Shown piece by piece: positions 14,417-18,979 of a DNA stretch of 18,979 nucleotides. Each line of letters starts with the position of its first letter. Position 1 is the stretch's first letter. The notes under the pieces are model-generated. The model was not told the origin of the DNA and made no database searches. It worked only from the letters and a program-made list of their open reading frames with translations. Where the stretch lies: positions 1 through 18,979 of the forward strand of contig DXJA01000267.1 of NCBI GenBank assembly GCA_019056875.1, written 5' to 3'. This DNA is from Candidatus Jordarchaeum madagascarense (GTDB lineage: Archaea; Asgardarchaeota; Jordiarchaeia; Jordiarchaeales; Jordiarchaeaceae). The translations under genes were made by a program, and so were the position numbers.

Positions 14417-14950
14417 ATGTCTCGAAGAATGAAATTTCATAGTGTGGTTGACATTCCACTTAAAATTCACGTATATCTACTTGACCGCTGGGCAGAACTA
14501 ATGGAACCAATGAGACCCCAGTTTGTAGAAGCTGGACTGGTCGGTAAAAAATTTACTGAAAAAGCTCCTGATATGCTCTTAAAAAGGTTAAACTATTCCT
14601 TCGCACCCGACGGCACCTGGGCATTCGACTGGGAATCAGATTATGATACCGGAGACACCATAATAACCTATCCCGATAATGAAACTGGTTATCGTTCCCT
14701 CGCAGATCCCGATTATGATTACATAGATGCTTTTATGAAGGGCGTTTTTAAAATAGACCCCTCCGTGGAAGACGCCCTTAAAATGTATCCAATGATGCCT
14801 GACATGCAAAAATACTTTCAACAAGCAATAAGACATACAGAAAAGAAGTTTAACGTGGAACTCCCGAAATATAAGAAAAGTTGGATTAAAAAATTATTGA
14901 GAAATCATTATAGTGTAGGTCCCCCAACTCTTGTCGAGGAGTCAGTTTGA
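14417..14950 (+). CDS. Unrecognised 177-residue protein
   Basis: I do not recognise this protein. It opens with SRRMKFHSVVDIPLKIHVYLLDRW, then has an acidic, aromatic middle (FAPDGTWAFDWESDYDTGD, then DPDYDYIDAF), a methionine-rich stretch (MYPMMPDMQKYF) and a basic C-terminal helix (PKYKKSWIKKLLRN). It has no cysteine, no signal peptide and no membrane segment, so it is probably soluble. The frame opens at a GTG at 14405, but AGGTGGAT overlaps that codon and lies eight bases before the ATG at 14417, which I choose. It ends in TGA directly followed by TGG, 27 bases from the end of convergent nadB. Ordinary codon use and a good ribosome-binding site argue that it is a real gene. Confidence 0.7.
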   Translation: MSRRMKFHSVVDIPLKIHVYLLDRWAELMEPMRPQFVEAGLVGKKFTEKAPDMLLKRLNYSFAPDGTWAFDWESDYDTGDTIITYPDNETGYRSLADPDYDYIDAFMKGVFKIDPSVEDALKMYPMMPDMQKYFQQAIRHTEKKFNVELPKYKKSWIKKLLRNHYSVGPPTLVEESV

Positions 14951-14977
14951 TGGATTAACGATTATTTATATATTTTT

Positions 14978-16606
14978 CTATTTCTCTTTTTTCTCGTTGT
15001 CTATATTGTAGAAGAGTCCAATGTTTTGTTTTCTCTCGATTGAAGCTTCAACAATTAGTCGGGCTACTAGGATTATGTTTCTTAGCTCTATTAGATCTTC
15101 GTTTAGTATGTAGTTCCAGTAGTAGTGGCTGATGTCTTCTTCAAGCAGATTTAAACGGCGTTTGGCTCTTTGCAGCCTTAGGTCGCTTCTTACTATTCCC
15201 ACGTATTTCCACATGAGGCGTCTTATCTCATCGAAATCATGTTTTAGTAACACTTTTTCGTCTATGGGTTTGTACTTGGATGCATCCCAGAGAGGCATCT
15301 CCTCTAATGGTATTTCAACGATTTTTTCCAGATATTTTATGGAGTCCAAATAACTTCTGTGCGAAAATACAACGGATTCGAGCAGTGAATTGCTGGCCAG
15401 TCTATTTGCCCCGTGTAGTCCGGTGCAGGCAGTCTCTCCTATTGCATAGAGGCGATTAATAATCTGAGTGGGATTATCTCTTCGAATAACTTGTCCATTC
15501 TTGTTTACCGCCACCCCTCCCACCATATAGTGTGCTGCTGGAACTACCGGAATTGGTTGCTTCGTTATGTCAATATCATACTCTAGGCAGGTACTGTAAA
15601 TGTGTGGGAAACGCTCCTTGATGCTTTCTGGATCTAAGTGTAGGAGGTAGAGGTATACGTACCTGTCACCACTCCTTTTCAACTCTCTATCTACTGCTCT
15701 GGCTACAACATCGCGTGTGGCAAGACTTCCTCTTTCATCATAGTTTTTCATGAAAGAGAAATTGCTGGGGTCACTTTCTCCGGATTTCAGGAACTCTTCA
15801 TAATCACTAATGGTCATTAGTACCCCGCCTTCCCCTCTAACCGCCTCAGAGATAAGGAATGAGCTTTCATCTTGATCATAAAGCGTGGTAGGGTGGAATT
15901 GAACGAATTCAAGGTCCTTAACCATGGCCCCTACCCTATAAGCCATAGCTATACCATCACCCGTAGAAATACTGGGGTTCGTGGTGTAAAGGTAAATCTG
16001 ACCACATCCACCCGTAGCCAGAACGGTAACGTTAGATAAGTAGGTGCCAATCTCGCCTGATTTTTTATCGAAAATGTAGGCACCTAGGCACTCATCCTCC
16101 TCTTGGCTCAGTCTAAGCTTACGGGTGGTAAGCAGGTCAATGGCCATTGCATCTTCGATAATTGTAACATTGGGATGCTTCTCACAGGCATCTACCAGTG
16201 CTCCTTCAATTGCTGCTCCTGTGAGATCTGCAACATGGAGGATTCTCCTCTGGCTGTGCCCGCCCTCCAATCCTAGATCAAAGGAACCCTTCTTGTTTCT
16301 TTCAAACTCCACTCCGATATCGATTAGCTCCCTCACCCTACCCGGGGCTTCACTCACAACAATCTCCACTACCTCCAAGTCGTTTAGATAAGCACCCGCT
16401 TCCAACGTGTCCTTTATGTGGGATTCAAAATCGTCATGCTCCAAATCCGTGACTGCGGCTATTCCCCCCTGTGCAAAGTTAGTACTGCTCTCCACACTCG
16501 ACTTTTTAGTGGCAACAATGACCTTTCCGTGATTTCCAGCCTTGAGAGCAAAACTCAAACCCGCTATTCCTGATCCGATGACCAGAAAGTCTGTACGCCG
16601 CCTCAA
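14978..16606 (-). CDS. nadB: L-aspartate oxidase
   Basis: A 542-residue FAD enzyme that oxidises L-aspartate to iminoaspartate, the first step of de novo NAD synthesis; quinolinate synthase (nadA) normally takes the product, but nadA and nadC are not in the window. The N-terminal FLVIGSGIAGLSFALKA binds FAD; SSTNFAQGGIAAV, EGGHSQRRILHVADLTG, EAVRGEGGVL, LATRDVVARAVD, PVVPAAHYMVGGV and GETACTGLHGANRLASNSLLE are the full set of family motifs. The helical C-terminal domain ends with NIGLFYNID where bacterial enzymes usually have a RGLHY-type sequence. Fumarate reductase flavoproteins are related, but the HGANRLASNSLLE context and length favour NadB. The frame opens with GTG at 16615; I choose TTG at 16606 because GGGTGA overlaps the GTG and lies six bases before the TTG, the same layout as in pncB. 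Confidence 0.92.
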   Translation of the reverse strand: MRRRTDFLVIGSGIAGLSFALKAGNHGKVIVATKKSSVESSTNFAQGGIAAVTDLEHDDFESHIKDTLEAGAYLNDLEVVEIVVSEAPGRVRELIDIGVEFERNKKGSFDLGLEGGHSQRRILHVADLTGAAIEGALVDACEKHPNVTIIEDAMAIDLLTTRKLRLSQEEDECLGAYIFDKKSGEIGTYLSNVTVLATGGCGQIYLYTTNPSISTGDGIAMAYRVGAMVKDLEFVQFHPTTLYDQDESSFLISEAVRGEGGVLMTISDYEEFLKSGESDPSNFSFMKNYDERGSLATRDVVARAVDRELKRSGDRYVYLYLLHLDPESIKERFPHIYSTCLEYDIDITKQPIPVVPAAHYMVGGVAVNKNGQVIRRDNPTQIINRLYAIGETACTGLHGANRLASNSLLESVVFSHRSYLDSIKYLEKIVEIPLEEMPLWDASKYKPIDEKVLLKHDFDEIRRLMWKYVGIVRSDLRLQRAKRRLNLLEEDISHYYWNYILNEDLIELRNIILVARLIVEASIERKQNIGLFYNIDNEKKEK

Positions 16607-16644
16607 AATATTCACCCTTCAAGAAATAAACTTAGACCGCGAAG

Positions 16645-16657
16645 AAAATTTAAAAGC
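16645..16657 (-). promoter_or_regulatory. TATA-like element before nadB
   Basis: GCTTTTAAATTTT on the minus strand, about 40-50 bases before the nadB start. It predicts a transcript start near 16625 and a short leader containing GGGTGA. I found no copy of the pncB palindrome here. Confidence 0.45.
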
Positions 16658-16696
16658 TTCAAATTGAATAGGTATTAAAAATTACGATTTCCAAGC

Positions 16697-16709
16697 AAAT
16701 ATATAAAGG
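16697..16709 (+). promoter_or_regulatory. TATA box of the acetyltransferase gene
   Basis: AAATATATAAAGG is a strong archaeal TATA box 45-57 bases before the TTG at 16754. It gives an expected transcript start near 16732 and leaves the GGAGGG site inside a short leader. Confidence 0.55.
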
Positions 16710-16753
16710 GAATGGTACAAGTATGAATAGTGCCGAGTTGGAGGGTTTAACCC

Positions 16754-17569
16754 TTGGAACTAAAGCAATTTGTGCTAGAAGATATCAAAGACCTTAGGGA
16801 AGCTCGAATGAAAGAATTGAGATTGCCCTTCGTGGTTGATTTTTATGAACTAGCATTAAACCAAAGCACCTACTGGGGGCTCCGTTTTAAAGGCGAAACA
16901 ATATGTTATTGGGTTTACTTGGAAAAGTTCTTTGCCCCATGGTACGAGAACTGTATTATAGAACTCTACATTAAAAAGGGGTATCGTGCACTAAGCGACA
17001 AGATTTTTCAACTAGTAACTAAGCAATTCGAACCTAAGGGAGTGTATGTGCGCACCGACGACACCTTCCTACTCTCCTTCCTCCTTGAAAGAAGCTACCA
17101 TTTTAACGTAGTGGGCCGGCTCTTGTTGAGAGAGAGAAAAGTAAACATAGAACACCAAGAAAATCTCGAATTTAAACCGATTTCTGAGGAGACGTTTGAT
17201 AATGCGTTCAAAATACTTGTAAGCGAAAAATCAGAGAAAACAGGCATAAGGGAAGAGGATTACAACCAAATAAAATCAGAAATTGGTAAGGGCATATACT
17301 GGAATTTAATTCGGGAAGGTATGGTGCTGGGTGTAGCACACTGGGTGAAACAAAGCTATAACGCCTATGTAACAATCGTCCCAATAGTGCATAGAAACTA
17401 TAGGAAGCGAGGCTATGGAACATATATGATATCAAAATTGGCCAATTACTTGGAGAATAAAGGTTATCAATTAATAGTGTTCATGAGTCAAATTAATATC
17501 GCAGCAAGAAAAGCCTTCGAGAAATCAGGTTTCCACGTAACAGCACTCCACATCCTATTTACTCTTTAG
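16754..17569 (+). CDS. GNAT-family N-acetyltransferase
   Basis: A 271-residue protein with a C-terminal GNAT domain that would move an acetyl group from acetyl-CoA to an amine; the acceptor is unknown. The CoA-binding motif is clear: AYVTIVPIVHRNYRKRGYGTYMISKL, with R-x-x-G-x-G written as RKRGYG, followed by the GYQLIVFMSQINIAARKAFEKSGF stretch that ends most GNAT folds. The first 130 residues look like a second, degenerate GNAT half, with an ENCIIELYIKKGYRALSDKIF stretch and no intact CoA loop, so this may be a tandem two-domain enzyme. The TTG start at 16754 is supported by GGAGGG nine bases before it and a strong TATA box; the next in-frame ATG at 16808 would cut the first helix. It is divergent from nadB. 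Confidence 0.85.
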   Translation: MELKQFVLEDIKDLREARMKELRLPFVVDFYELALNQSTYWGLRFKGETICYWVYLEKFFAPWYENCIIELYIKKGYRALSDKIFQLVTKQFEPKGVYVRTDDTFLLSFLLERSYHFNVVGRLLLRERKVNIEHQENLEFKPISEETFDNAFKILVSEKSEKTGIREEDYNQIKSEIGKGIYWNLIREGMVLGVAHWVKQSYNAYVTIVPIVHRNYRKRGYGTYMISKLANYLENKGYQLIVFMSQINIAARKAFEKSGFHVTALHILFTL

Positions 17570-17689
17570 TATTCTCCGTGCAAGCCTCGCTCTTGTTTTG
17601 CATACAAAAATAATTTTCTCTGAGCGGCTTGTATATTATCTCTTTATTACAACCCCAAAACTTACTGCTAGAGAACTCCCTAAAGCCTC

Positions 17690-18673
17690 TTATCCTTTTC
17701 CTTCTTTTATTTTACGGATGCGGTGATGTGCATTTTCAAGGTGATTGGTATACTGCGGCGGTGCAAACTTGATGAAATTCTGATAAGCCTCAATTGCCTT
17801 GCTAAATTCTTCTACCGTCTCAAAGGAAATCCCGAGGTTGTAATGGGCTTGGAAAAAGCCCTGTTTTATTCGTATCACCTCTTTGTATTCTTGTATCGCT
17901 TCATCGAACAACTCTCTTTTCCTAAGCGTGTTCGCCAAGTTGAAATGTGCGTTTGCATAGTTGGGACTTATTCTTATTGCTTCTCTGTATTCTTGTATTG
18001 CTTCATCGAGCAATCCTTTATTCACAAGTGCATTTCCCAAGTTGTAGTGGGCTTTATCGTGTTCTGAGTTTATTCTTATCTCCTCTCTATACTCCATTAT
18101 AGCCTCATCAAGTAATCCTTTATTCTCAAGGGCTACTCCTATATTGTAGTGGGCTCTAGTATATTTAGGGTTTATTCTTATAGCTTCTCTCCATTCTTTT
18201 ATCGCCTCCTCGAGTACTCCTTTATCATAAAGAGCATTCCCCAGGTTATAGTGTGCATCTGCTTGGTCTTGATCCGTTTGGAGAGCTTCTCTCCATTCTT
18301 TTATCGCCTCGTCGAGTAGACCAAGATTATAAAGGGCAAGCCCTAGGTTATAGTGGGGTTTAAAATAGTCCTGTTCCGATTTTATTGCTTCTTTGTATTC
18401 CTTGATTGCTTCATCTAGCAGTCCCTTATTCTTAAGAGCATTACCAAGGTTGTTATGTGCAACGCTACTTTCTGGGGTTATTCTTATTGCTTCTTTGTAT
18501 TCCTTGATTGCTTCATCTAGCTGTCCCTTATCCGCAAGAGCGACTCCAAGATTGTTGTGTGCTTCAGCATGGTTTGGGTTTATTCTTATTGCTTCTTTGT
18601 ATTCCTTGATTGCTTCATCGAGTTGTCCCAGATCATAAAGTGACACTCCCTTCTTGAAATGTTCATTCCTCAA
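17690..18673 (-). CDS. Nine-repeat TPR protein
   Basis: A 327-residue protein of nine tandem TPR units with the pattern AHYNLGNALYDKGLLDEAIKEYREAIRINP and a helical end, HHRIRKIKEGKG. No signal peptide or membrane segment, so it is likely a soluble scaffold with an unknown partner. The repeats are close at the DNA level, with 102-base spacing, which points to expansion by duplication. Their style (AHYNLGNAL, DEAIKEY) differs from that of the other two TPR genes here, so the three are not recent copies of each other. The TTG start at 18673 is supported by AGGAGTGAT about five bases before it. ATTTAAAATC at about 18760-18769 may be its TATA element. It converges on the acetyltransferase gene with 120 bases between. 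Confidence 0.87.
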   Translation of the reverse strand: MRNEHFKKGVSLYDLGQLDEAIKEYKEAIRINPNHAEAHNNLGVALADKGQLDEAIKEYKEAIRITPESSVAHNNLGNALKNKGLLDEAIKEYKEAIKSEQDYFKPHYNLGLALYNLGLLDEAIKEWREALQTDQDQADAHYNLGNALYDKGVLEEAIKEWREAIRINPKYTRAHYNIGVALENKGLLDEAIMEYREEIRINSEHDKAHYNLGNALVNKGLLDEAIQEYREAIRISPNYANAHFNLANTLRKRELFDEAIQEYKEVIRIKQGFFQAHYNLGISFETVEEFSKAIEAYQNFIKFAPPQYTNHLENAHHRIRKIKEGKG

Positions 18674-18979
18674 ATTCTATCACTCCTAGATTTGGTGATG
18701 ATTTCTCTAGTTTCCGTTCGGATGTGTAGGCTTTCCCTTCAGGATTTCTCTTCTTCATGATTTTAAATCTTCATCTCTGTATTTCTTGCGTCAAGTTATT
18801 CTAAGTGGATTTCATTTCTTCTTCATAGTATTTTAATGTTATACCTTTAATGCTTTTAAAAAATAATTTATATCTTGAAGATTCTTGAGAGTGCTCATTG
18901 AAAAATTATAAGCTTGATTTCCAAAAAGGTTTTTGGAATCGATTATTTGGAAAGCAGTTGTGAGTTTTATTAGTTGTAA
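18674..18979. other. Gene-free right end of the window
   Basis: These 306 bases contain the likely promoter of the TPR gene (ATTTAAAATC on the minus strand near 18760-18769). A second TATA-like stretch, AATAATTTATATC near 18861-18873, could serve a rightward gene beyond the window edge. No coding sequence or RNA gene is recognisable. Confidence 0.4.

Noticed and set aside
17690..18673. 102-base tandem repeats as a non-coding minisatellite
   Set aside because: They encode regular TPR units in one open frame with a supported start.

Overview
The window reads as a moderately AT-rich archaeal chromosome segment. The archaeal signs are a Sulfolobus-type single-stranded DNA-binding protein, an archaeal-type nicotinate phosphoribosyltransferase, A/T-rich TATA boxes 20-35 bases before likely transcript starts, GGTG-type Shine-Dalgarno sites, T-rich ends without strong hairpins, and many GTG and TTG starts. 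I cannot name the lineage. No tRNA, rRNA, CRISPR array, insertion sequence or phage gene was seen.

Left part (1-8900): repeat-protein scaffolds and damaged genes. A 12-repeat TPR gene on the minus strand is broken by a single in-frame TGA that sits where the other eleven repeats have tryptophan. Next is a collapsed remnant of an FGGY sugar kinase, with its head joined to its tail and a one-base frameshift. Then come a 900-residue TPR protein with two seven-bladed WD40 propellers, a family 2 glycosyltransferase, and a tight pair made of a membrane M48 (HtpX-like) metallopeptidase carrying a canonical EF-hand loop and a 12-repeat TPR protein.

Middle part (8985-13258): a one-module Old Yellow Enzyme with a four-cysteine cluster, then the NAD unit. 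In the NAD unit nicotinate phosphoribosyltransferase (pncB) is followed, with an 11-base overlap, by an NrtR-type regulator whose Nudix box is degenerate. The region upstream of pncB holds a palindrome with GT-N7-AC spacing next to the TATA box, and a separate long inverted repeat. The divergent gene encodes the OB-fold single-stranded DNA-binding protein with a Gly/Arg-rich tail.

Right part (13442-18979): a cysteine-bearing unknown protein (possibly V4R-like), an unrecognised 177-residue protein, L-aspartate oxidase (nadB, first step of de novo NAD synthesis), a GNAT acetyltransferase and a nine-repeat TPR protein. nadB lies 3.6 kb from pncB-nrtR, so both a salvage and a de novo NAD entry gene are near the regulator, but no copy of the palindrome was seen before nadB.

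The observations most worth following are the NrtR-type operator in an archaeal setting, the TGA at a structural tryptophan, the EF-hand in the M48 peptidase with its TPR neighbour, and the double propeller with matching insertions in the third blade of each half.
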